Assembly: GCA_041906305.1 (NCBI GenBank)
Contig: JAYRJL010000003.1
Span: forward strand, 62,001 to 126,000
DNA from: SHVZ01 sp041906305
GTDB lineage: Bacteria; Pseudomonadota; Alphaproteobacteria; SHVZ01
Direction of reading: 5' to 3'
DNA: 64,000 nt
The position numbers were made by a program, and so were the translations under genes. Of this stretch, positions 8,678 through 16,134 are shown piece by piece. Every line of letters starts with the position of its first letter. Position 1 is the first letter of the stretch. The notes below the pieces were generated by a model. The model was not told the origin of the DNA and made no database searches. It saw nothing but the letters and a program-made list of their open reading frames with translations.

Positions 8678-10294
8678 TTAAACGGCAGCCGTGAGACTGT
8701 AGTAGGCCTCCAATGACGTTACTAGCGAGCTTTTCAGCTCAAGGGAATCGCCAAACCGGATCTGCTGCCATGCACGAAGGTTGAAACCGATATCCTTCTC
8801 CGTCACTTTCGTCCGATCAGCGATTAGGATGAAGTTCTCTTGATCGTTCCCCCTTCCTCTGTTCAGACCCATCATAAATCCCACCTCGTGATACACGTTC
8901 TTGTTGCTCTGGGTCAGGTCAGCAATCAGTAGACCCGAGCCGTCTATCACGCTCAGAATCTCACTGTCGATAGTGTACGAATGCCCCTTTGAGATCCGAT
9001 CCATCCGAATTGGGCGTAGTGCAAGATCCAGCGCTGCAAGTTTGTGCTTTTCATTGACTACCGAAATCGCTTCTTCGATGGCACGATACACGGCGTCGGT
9101 ATGCGCCCCAAATTCCATTGATACGAAGACTTCACGACTCCGAGCAGTGAGGATGCTTTCAAAGACTTCGACCAAGCTCGCTGGATCGACTGCTTGAGTC
9201 CGGCCGAGGTGATAGTGATAGCCTAGGCCGCGGGTCGTAGACGTTGGGCTCAACCGATCAATCCGATTGCTAGCGAGCCAACGCGCGAATGCGGGCAGCT
9301 GCGCGCCACTGTTTTTCATCGCGAAGTATACGGTGGCAGTTAACACACCGTGGCATGCAGCTTGACGGAGCTTCGTGTGCCGCGGCTCCTCATACATTGC
9401 GCTTGCCCTCTTCATTGCATCCCGCAAACGAGGAATCTGGGCCTCTATGTCCTGAGCGGTCACGGCCTTACCTAGAGCATCATCGCTTGCCATTAAAAAT
9501 TGAGTCAATCCGAGAGCCAGCGCATGACGGTTCGCAAAGTGCTGTCTCAGACCTGAGAGATAACGTGCGTCTAAGTCGGGCAACAACTTCCGTGCCATGA
9601 GGTAAGCAGGGCCGAGGCTAGGATTTGTCAGCAGATCGGCGTCCTTGAAGGATGCCTCCGGCCCCTCCTCCAAGATCAGGCGCAGATTCTCTTCGGAAGT
9701 AAGAGGAATCTGCTTGGCGTTGATGTTGTGAAACACAACCTTTTCAAACCGCCGTGCTTCCTTAGGGTCCTGCAACAAGACAATGCAGAACGGCGTCGGC
9801 AATCCGTAGTGCCCAGCGCCTGGCGTGCTCCCTGCCGCGCTAAGGCGATGATTGCCATCGATCCTAAAGAGCTTTGCCCCAGCGTCCGTCTCCAACCCAG
9901 CGTCAGGCATCTCGATGAAGGCCAGATCTGGCGCACTTGTGCCACCGACTGACTCCAACGATTTCGGCAACTTGCTCTTGAGTGTGCTGACCCTTAGTCC
10001 ATCGACATTCGACACAAATCCCTTACCCGAAAAGATGTCACCCAGTGGATTGACTTCTCTTTTCCGCGAGCGTTCGAAGTCAAACTTGAGCGTTGCTGAT
10101 AGCACCACTTCCGGAAAAAAAAGGAAGCGGCCATCAGAGAGAAACCGCTCGATTTCCTCCCGATGAGTCTCGATTAGGTTTCGCTGATACGCTGTGTCGA
10201 AGTGGGAACATCGAGCGAGGTCGCCTAAAGGCGCCACGCCCCGAATGACGGTGAACCCACCCAGTGAACTGTGCAGAATGCCGGAAAGAATCAT
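8678..10294 (-). CDS. DGQHR-type protein with C-terminal TIR-like/deoxyribosyltransferase-like domain
   Basis: A 538-residue protein. The N-terminal ~200 residues resemble DGQHR/DndB-type, ParB-like proteins: a DGNHR signature at 146-150 follows PEVVLSATLKF, and FHNINAKQIPLTSEENLRLI comes after. A middle helical region follows. The last ~150 residues (387-538) look like a TIR-like or nucleoside-deoxyribosyltransferase-like Rossmann domain: VFVSMEF, then a GSGLLIADLTQSNKNVYHEVG segment (about 452-472) with a candidate catalytic Glu near 470. The start overlaps the specificity-subunit stop by four bases, so it is the last gene of the island operon. Hydrolysis of NAD or another nucleotide is inferred only. 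Confidence 0.75.
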   Translation of the reverse strand: MILSGILHSSLGGFTVIRGVAPLGDLARCSHFDTAYQRNLIETHREEIERFLSDGRFLFFPEVVLSATLKFDFERSRKREVNPLGDIFSGKGFVSNVDGLRVSTLKSKLPKSLESVGGTSAPDLAFIEMPDAGLETDAGAKLFRIDGNHRLSAAGSTPGAGHYGLPTPFCIVLLQDPKEARRFEKVVFHNINAKQIPLTSEENLRLILEEGPEASFKDADLLTNPSLGPAYLMARKLLPDLDARYLSGLRQHFANRHALALGLTQFLMASDDALGKAVTAQDIEAQIPRLRDAMKRASAMYEEPRHTKLRQAACHGVLTATVYFAMKNSGAQLPAFARWLASNRIDRLSPTSTTRGLGYHYHLGRTQAVDPASLVEVFESILTARSREVFVSMEFGAHTDAVYRAIEEAISVVNEKHKLAALDLALRPIRMDRISKGHSYTIDSEILSVIDGSGLLIADLTQSNKNVYHEVGFMMGLNRGRGNDQENFILIADRTKVTEKDIGFNLRAWQQIRFGDSLELKSSLVTSLEAYYSLTAAV

Positions 10295-11634
10295 GTTGGC
10301 CTCCTATTCAGGAGCTGCTCTTCGAAACACCTGCGGCCAGCTTGCCAAAGAGACACGGCTTCGTTCCGCAATTGGTTCGCTTTGGCTTCGCGCTCCTGCG
10401 ACACCTCAACGATCCGATCTTGCGTCTTGCGATCGGCTAGCGGGATGAGGAGATTCTCAACATCCTCATTAGCGATGCGCGGATGCGTGTTGCCGGTCAT
10501 CATGTGCTTTGTCTGCGCGACGACTAAACCTGTCCGCATCACGACAGCAAGGTATTCTGGCCTCACCATGTGGGGGTCTTTCGTCCGCATGACGTGAAAT
10601 TCAGTTGAGCAGACGCCCTCGAATACGGCGCGCCAAACTTTGTTCAGATACGGGCGAAGCCGCCCATACAGGACATCGCCAGGCTCAAATTGGAAGCATT
10701 GGCCAGTGGCTGACTCCTCTACATTCGTGAGCTGTCCGGTGTTGGAGGCAACTGAGGCTAGTCCGACATATCGAGCGTTGCCCGGCGATCGTACCGTATC
10801 GCGCTGAAAGGACACGACCGCTCCGAGTGAAGCATGCGGAACCGCATGGATCATTCGAAGGGCGCGAATCCGCTCAGGATGATGGTAGTCCGCTGACATA
10901 TTTCTCGCCGAGCGCACATCATTGAGCCGAGCCCCGTAGCCCCCAACTGGCAGAGCGCCCGGAGACGGTAGGCCAAGGGTCGAGATCACCACATCGTCAA
11001 GAGACTGCAACAGCGCGTCGGCCTGCTGAAGATGAGAGTCGCGTTGGCGGGCTGCGTTGGCGAGTTCGGCGAAAAGTCTTTCTTGTTCCGCAATGGTGGG
11101 CGGCAAGGGGATTTCTAGTAGTTTCAGCTCCTCTGAATTGACGTTAGACATGCCCGCGATCTGCCGACTGACTTGGTCGATTTGCATTCGACCAGCATCA
11201 GTGTTGAGAAAGGCGGACACGAAGTCGGGTAGCGCTCGGGCCGGACTCAATCTCACTCGAATGAGATAGGAGGCAAAAACCCAATCTCCCGTTTCATGGA
11301 AAACTTCGCTCTTACCCACCAACTCCTTTGAGTTCGTTCTGTTGAATAGAATATCGCCGTCTTCAAGACGATAGCGCCGAAGCCCCGCATCATCCAACTC
11401 GATGTGCTTCAGGTCGGAAAGATCCCAGCCGAACGGTTGGAGGTTGTTCATTCGGATCATGGGGACGCCTACGCTGGCGGTGTTCGCGCGCTCAGAAATC
11501 CCGTACTGCACGCGCTCGGTAAGCTCACCAACTTTTACCAACGGAAAGCACGGATCCGCATAGCGGACGTCCTTACGCCGCTTCAACTCGAGAAACTGAG
11601 GATCGAGCCGTTCTCGGACTTCCCCCCGCCTCAC
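10291..11634 (-). CDS. hsdS-like: Type I restriction-modification specificity subunit (HsdS-like)
   Basis: A 447-residue DNA-recognition subunit with two target-recognition domains. The first half has the typical run PMIRMNNLQPFGWDLSDLKHI, then LEDGDILFNRTNS and SNVNSEELKLLEIPLPP followed by a long helix. The second half repeats the plan with FEPGDVLYGRLRPYLNKVW, GNTHPRIANEDVENLLIPL and a second helix. This split organisation specifies a bipartite target. The GTG start is 35 bases after the methylase stop and is uncertain. No HsdR lies nearby. Confidence 0.87.
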   Translation of the reverse strand: MRRGEVRERLDPQFLELKRRKDVRYADPCFPLVKVGELTERVQYGISERANTASVGVPMIRMNNLQPFGWDLSDLKHIELDDAGLRRYRLEDGDILFNRTNSKELVGKSEVFHETGDWVFASYLIRVRLSPARALPDFVSAFLNTDAGRMQIDQVSRQIAGMSNVNSEELKLLEIPLPPTIAEQERLFAELANAARQRDSHLQQADALLQSLDDVVISTLGLPSPGALPVGGYGARLNDVRSARNMSADYHHPERIRALRMIHAVPHASLGAVVSFQRDTVRSPGNARYVGLASVASNTGQLTNVEESATGQCFQFEPGDVLYGRLRPYLNKVWRAVFEGVCSTEFHVMRTKDPHMVRPEYLAVVMRTGLVVAQTKHMMTGNTHPRIANEDVENLLIPLADRKTQDRIVEVSQEREAKANQLRNEAVSLWQAGRRCFEEQLLNRRPT

Positions 11635-11669
11635 CGCAAAGCAGGCCGACTGCCCAGCGGGAGCGGGGG

Positions 11670-13769
11670 TTAAACGAAAAAAGAAGTGGGGTCCCGTCGG
11701 AAGGATGCGTACTGCCCGAGCAACCCGCTGTCTGGCACTACGTCGCGGCGTCGCTCGGTCCAGTCGCCGGATCTCTTGCCTTCACTCGGCTTCCAGTCAA
11801 ATGTGACCTGCCAGTCGAACAAGTCGCAGCGATGGCGTTCGACCCGTTCCTGTCCGTCCGTCTCGCTGAGCACCTCAACGTGGTAGGTGTTCCGTCCAGA
11901 GGCGTCGTATCCGATGTTTTCCGCCATAGCCATAAAGATCGGCTCGTCATCCGCAATCGGGCTCACGACGACTAATTCCTTTCCCTCGCGCTCTACTCGA
12001 GAGAAAGAGCGCTTCTCAAGGAAAACGACGCTCGATTTCACACCGGCACCGAAGTGAGCAAAGGCAAACTGCGGGAGCGAGATTACGGAAATCACGCGAA
12101 ATCGCTCTAGTAGCCAGTCGCGAACGCTTTGAAGGCTGGCATTCGTAAGTAGACCGTCCGGCAACACGACAGCAGCTTGTCCGCCGGGCTTTAGGAGCTG
12201 CCAGATACGTTCGCAGTAAATAATTTCCGTCTTGACGCTCGCGCGTTGCTTGATCGCCTTCCTACCAACGGTTGGGACGCGTTCAGTGTCTTCGGGGCTG
12301 TCGTCTTCCTTTGTTCCACCTTTCCCTATATAGCGGGAAAGCTCATATGAGCTGAGGTAGCTATGCAACTCTTCTTTGACGACAGCTCCAAACGGAGGGT
12401 TCGTCGGGATTTTCGAGAAGCCTTTTGTCTCGTCGCGCCGTCCAGTTGAGCGGTCGATTCCAAGGATGCGGGCAAATGCCTCGTTCTTCTGAGCGATATG
12501 GGCCAACGGCCCCAATGCGTCCTGGCCGATAACGTTGGTGTGCCCGTCGTCGTGAACAATCATGTTCATTTTGGCGACGCGAGCGATCTCCTCATTGATT
12601 TCGATTCCGAAGAGCCGCTTTTCAGCAAAATCGTGCCAATAGGAAAAGTGCTGAAGGCTATCGATCGGATAAAACTCGCTCGCGCGGTTTCTAACGTAGT
12701 CTAGAGCATGCAGTAGGAAACCGCCGGACCCGCAGGCCGGATCTATCACCGTATCCGTTGCGTCAAGACCAAGCATTTGGACCGAGAATGCGATGATGTT
12801 TCGCGGTGTAAAGTACTGTCCGAAGTCTCCTTTGAAAAACCCATCCATGAACTGCTCGAAGGCAACTCCCTTCGTGTCGAGATCAGTGGCGCTTAGGTTT
12901 ACACCCTCAAGGTGGAGAACGACGTTTTTGAGCGTGACGTCGTCAATTTTGATGGTTTCTGTAAACACATCGGGCTCTCGCTCACGCTCCGCGTCGTAAA
13001 GCTCCCGTATGCGGACAGAGAGGCGATCGGGTGTTTCATTAGTCTTAATCTGGAACTGGTAAGGGGCGCCAGGCTTGCGAGGCTTCTTCTCGTCGCGGGT
13101 TTTCACGAAGATCAGCTTGCAAAGCTCGCCAAAAGCCGTAGGAGGCGAAAGACGGCCGCCGCCCCAAAGCGTCTGATGACACTTCCGAATCGTTTTGATG
13201 AGGTCATCACGGCCTACAGCGGCGATATCCGGTTTTGGCGGGGCAGCGTGATAGTATTTAAACTCCTCAGGTTTGCCGTACTTCACCGGCAAGTCGGCGA
13301 CTATATTCGCCTCACGCTCCAACACCCCAAAGCGGTCGGAGCAATCATAAAAGGCCCGGGTCTGACCAGCGACGACGCCTACGTACTCGGCCCGGAATCT
13401 GTGTGCATGACCATTCCCGAACGCTTGCTCGATTGACTGCTTTAGCTCCGTGTCGGTTACGCCATCCCGCTTGCATTCGATCACTGCAAAAGGCTTTGTA
13501 CGCTCTTTGTTGCGAAATATGACCAGATCAGCTCGGTCGTTTGGAACGCGGTCGGGAACGGTGACTTCGACCCCTATGCATTCCGGTTCGTACCCGTAGC
13601 GATAGATCAATTCCGCATAATATGCGGCACGGACCTTTTCCTCGGGGTCGCTCCAGCGTTCGGCAACGTTGACTGCGGCGTAGCGGATCTTCTCCGAGCG
13701 ACCCGACGCGACAAGCTGCAAATGCCCATCCGCGAAGGCCCTGTCCAAGAGTTCAGGCGCTCTCGTCAT
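11670..13769 (-). CDS. hsdM-like: N6-adenine DNA methyltransferase with N-terminal PD-(D/E)XK nuclease-like domain
   Basis: A 699-residue protein. Residues ~35-145 match the N-terminal domain of type I R proteins: D81 in ADLVIF and E98-x-K100 in AVIECK form a complete PD-(D/E)XK set. The rest is an HsdM-type methylase: SAM motif DPACGSGG at about 343-350, preceded by FGQYFTPRNI, and the catalytic NPPF at about 457-460. Fusing nuclease-like and methylase domains resembles type IIG enzymes, but specificity is on a separate protein. It is the first gene of the lower-GC minus-strand operon. A restriction activity is possible; none is shown. Confidence 0.87.
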   Translation of the reverse strand: MTRAPELLDRAFADGHLQLVASGRSEKIRYAAVNVAERWSDPEEKVRAAYYAELIYRYGYEPECIGVEVTVPDRVPNDRADLVIFRNKERTKPFAVIECKRDGVTDTELKQSIEQAFGNGHAHRFRAEYVGVVAGQTRAFYDCSDRFGVLEREANIVADLPVKYGKPEEFKYYHAAPPKPDIAAVGRDDLIKTIRKCHQTLWGGGRLSPPTAFGELCKLIFVKTRDEKKPRKPGAPYQFQIKTNETPDRLSVRIRELYDAEREREPDVFTETIKIDDVTLKNVVLHLEGVNLSATDLDTKGVAFEQFMDGFFKGDFGQYFTPRNIIAFSVQMLGLDATDTVIDPACGSGGFLLHALDYVRNRASEFYPIDSLQHFSYWHDFAEKRLFGIEINEEIARVAKMNMIVHDDGHTNVIGQDALGPLAHIAQKNEAFARILGIDRSTGRRDETKGFSKIPTNPPFGAVVKEELHSYLSSYELSRYIGKGGTKEDDSPEDTERVPTVGRKAIKQRASVKTEIIYCERIWQLLKPGGQAAVVLPDGLLTNASLQSVRDWLLERFRVISVISLPQFAFAHFGAGVKSSVVFLEKRSFSRVEREGKELVVVSPIADDEPIFMAMAENIGYDASGRNTYHVEVLSETDGQERVERHRCDLFDWQVTFDWKPSEGKRSGDWTERRRDVVPDSGLLGQYASFRRDPTSFFV

Positions 13770-14061
13770 TCTTATCTCCCACCCGGCACGAACGCCGCGC
13801 CGTAGTATGTCGCTAATTCAGCTCTCCGTCCGCGTCGGAGCAGCGCGTTCGATCTCTTGCCACCATTCATGGCCTCATTAAGCCTTGCAACTACCCAGTC
13901 AACCAAGGGCGGCTGCGCTGTGAGGTCAGGGCGCATCGACTTCAGTTCAAGGGTACATTCGGGGTAACTTGCGGCTCATGAGATATATATACGGTAATAA
14001 TAATTTCTTAATGGAGTTTTGTGCTTCTCACTCACTCCCGCCAGTTCTCCGAGAGGTCACC
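13770..14061 (+). other. AT-richer intergenic region at the island's right edge
   Basis: These 292 bases have no convincing gene. The stretch contains an AT-rich run around 13979-14015 (ATATATATACGGTAATAATAA) unlike the GC-rich flanks. It should hold the promoter of the minus-strand methylase operon and that of the plus-strand gene at 14062. No integrase, IS end or exact copy of the selC 3' end was found. Confidence 0.6.
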
Positions 14062-14499
14062 ATGAGCGTGCTGGCGACGCTGAACGCTCGCGCCGATGCG
14101 GCCTCGACCGAGGAGACCGCCTACCGCCGCGAGTCGGCGCGGAAGATCGAGGTGCTGGAGCGCAGCCGTGCCTTCGCCTATCGCCGCCTGAACCTCATCC
14201 GCAAGGTCGCGGAGACCGCGTCCGGCGAGACCGACGCAAAGAAGGCCTGCGACGCGCGGATCGCCGCCGCCTTCGTCGAGATCGGCTGGATCGGCGGGAG
14301 CCTCGACGAGCTCGACGAGAAGGGCCGCGAAGCCGAGACGAAGTTCCGGCCGGTGGCCGAGGCGATCGGCAGCGGCGACGAGGCGGCGATGCTCGGCGCC
14401 CTCGACGCCTTCGAGGCCTGGTTCGCCGAGCGCTTCGGCCGCCCCTTCTGCTCGGTCTTCGACCGCTACGTGCCGGACACGCCCAAGGTCGACTTCTGA
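14062..14499 (+). CDS. Hypothetical alpha-helical protein
   Basis: A 145-residue protein of unknown family. It is rich in Ala, Glu and Arg with long predicted helices and ends FDRYVPDTPKVDF. No signal peptide or membrane segment is visible. The frame is open to 13969, but the ATG at 14062 is preceded by GAGAGGTCACC and marks where GC-rich coding bias begins, so I prefer it. It is the first core-like gene right of the lower-GC island; an SDR gene follows 66 bases later. Confidence 0.7.
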   Translation: MSVLATLNARADAASTEETAYRRESARKIEVLERSRAFAYRRLNLIRKVAETASGETDAKKACDARIAAAFVEIGWIGGSLDELDEKGREAETKFRPVAEAIGSGDEAAMLGALDAFEAWFAERFGRPFCSVFDRYVPDTPKVDF

Positions 14500-14565
14500 C
14501 GGCTTGCCGCTCTGCGCGCGCTCGGCAAGACTGTTCGCCCTCCCCACCGCTCGACAGAGGTCGCC

Positions 14566-15360
14566 ATGGATCTGAAGCTCGCCGGCAAGATCGCGCTCGT
14601 CACCGGCTCCAGCAAGGGCATCGGCTTCGCCACCGCACGCGTTCTCTGCGAGGAAGGCGCGCGCGTCGTGCTCTCCGCCCGCAACAAGGACGATCTCGCC
14701 GCCGCCAAGGCGAAGCTGCCGGCGGCACAGATCACCACGATCCAGGCCGACGTGACCGATCCCAAGGACGCCGAGCGCCTCGTTGCCGAGGCCGCGGCGT
14801 GGGCCGGCGGCGGCATCGACATCCTGGTCAACAACGTCGGCGGCAACGCGGGCGGCATCAAGGTGCTGGACTCGACCGACGAGGACTGGCTGAAGACGCT
14901 CGAGATCAACCTGTTCCAGACCGTCCGCATGATGCGGCACGCAATCCCGAAGATGTCGAAGCGGCCGAATGCTGCGATCGTCAACATCTCCTCGATCTCG
15001 GGATGGACGCCGCAGCTCGTGGGTTCGGGCCAGTACGGCGCCGCCAAGGCCGCGCTGATCTTCGACACCGAGCGCTGGGCTCTCGAATGCGTGCCGCACG
15101 GCATCCGCGTGAACACCGTGTCGCCGGGCTCGATCTGGGGCGAAGGCAACGGCTGGGACCGCTACAAGAAGAGCGATCCCGAAGGCTACGAAGACTATGT
15201 GAAGGGCGGCTTCCCGATGGGACGGCTGGGCTACCTCGAAGAGGTCGCCGACGTGATCTGCTTCCTGGTCTCTTCCCGCGCGCACTGGATCAACGGGCGG
15301 AACGTGCCGGTCGACGGTCTCGAGCAGCCCTACCCGCGCCGCGACCGCCGACCCTATTGA
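14566..15360 (+). CDS. SDR family NAD(P)-dependent oxidoreductase
   Basis: A 264-residue classical short-chain dehydrogenase. The cofactor site is TGSSKGIG near the N-terminus, followed by NNVGG, a catalytic Ser in NISSISGW, and YGAAK holding the catalytic Tyr and Lys. The C-terminal INGRNVPVDGG-like end (NVPVDGLEQPYPRR) is typical of FabG-like enzymes. The substrate cannot be told. It stands between an unknown protein and a SIMPL protein on the same strand. Confidence 0.9.
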   Translation: MDLKLAGKIALVTGSSKGIGFATARVLCEEGARVVLSARNKDDLAAAKAKLPAAQITTIQADVTDPKDAERLVAEAAAWAGGGIDILVNNVGGNAGGIKVLDSTDEDWLKTLEINLFQTVRMMRHAIPKMSKRPNAAIVNISSISGWTPQLVGSGQYGAAKAALIFDTERWALECVPHGIRVNTVSPGSIWGEGNGWDRYKKSDPEGYEDYVKGGFPMGRLGYLEEVADVICFLVSSRAHWINGRNVPVDGLEQPYPRRDRRPY

Positions 15361-15423
15361 GAGCGGCCTTATTGATGCCACGGAACCGGCCTAGCTTCTG
15401 AGGCAACGACAGTCGGAGGTCTC

Positions 15424-16125
15424 ATGTGCCGGTTCTTGCCTTCCCTTCTCGCCCCCCTGCTCCTGGCCGCACTCTTCGTTTCAGGACGGGCCATGGCCCA
15501 GGACAAGGTCGCGCTCCAGCTCGGCGAGTCGGCCGAGCGCATGGTCGTGCAAGACCGCCTCCGCGCGACGCTCCGGGTCGAGCTCGGCGGCAGCGATCCG
15601 CGCGCGCTGCAGAGCCAGGTCAACCAGAAGATGGCAGCCGCGCTCGATCGCGCGAAGTCGACCGCGTCGGTCAAGGCCGAGACCCAGGGCTACTTCGTCT
15701 ACGAGGACAAGACCTTGAAGCGCGGCCAGCGCTGGTGGGGAAGCCAGAGCCTGACGCTGACCTCGTTCGAATCCGCGACGCTGCTGACCCTGGTCGGCCA
15801 GCTGCAGGAAGACGGGCTGCTGGTCGCCGGACTCTTCTACGAGCTGGCGCCGGAGACCCGCCGCAAGATCGAGCGCGAGCTGGTGCCGGAGGCGATCGCC
15901 CGGATCAAGGAGTCGGCGGCGACGGTCGCGAAGTCCCTCGACCTGCCGAAGGTCGAGATCACCCGCATCCGCCTCGGCGACGTGCAGTCGCCGCCGATCC
16001 CGCGCGCCTTCGGTGCGCCGGTGATGGCGATGGCCGCCGACAAGGCCGGCGCCCCGCCGGTGGCCGAGCCCGGCGAGACCATGGTCTCGATCCGGATCGA
16101 GGCCGAGGTCTCGCTCGGCCGCTAG
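15424..16125 (+). CDS. SIMPL (DUF541) domain periplasmic protein
   Basis: A 233-residue secreted protein with a signal peptide (LLAPLLLAALFVSGRAMA, cleavage near residue 26). The mature part fits the SIMPL family: an N-terminal strand-rich segment with AERMVVQDRLRATLRVE, QGYFVYEDKTLKRGQRWWGSQ in the middle, and FYELAPETRRKIERELVPEAIARIKESA. Members have been linked to oxidative stress and outer-membrane homeostasis, but the molecular role is unknown. It converges on cckA with nine bases between the stops. Confidence 0.8.
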   Translation: MCRFLPSLLAPLLLAALFVSGRAMAQDKVALQLGESAERMVVQDRLRATLRVELGGSDPRALQSQVNQKMAAALDRAKSTASVKAETQGYFVYEDKTLKRGQRWWGSQSLTLTSFESATLLTLVGQLQEDGLLVAGLFYELAPETRRKIERELVPEAIARIKESAATVAKSLDLPKVEITRIRLGDVQSPPIPRAFGAPVMAMAADKAGAPPVAEPGETMVSIRIEAEVSLGR

Positions 16126-16134
16126 ACGGCGCCT

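Noticed and set aside
13840..13880. TTCGATCTCTTGCCACCA as a degraded copy of the selC 3' end (attR)
   Set aside because: Only two short matched blocks with a 7-base gap to TTCGACTCCCACTCTCTTCCGCCA; chance similarity is likely.
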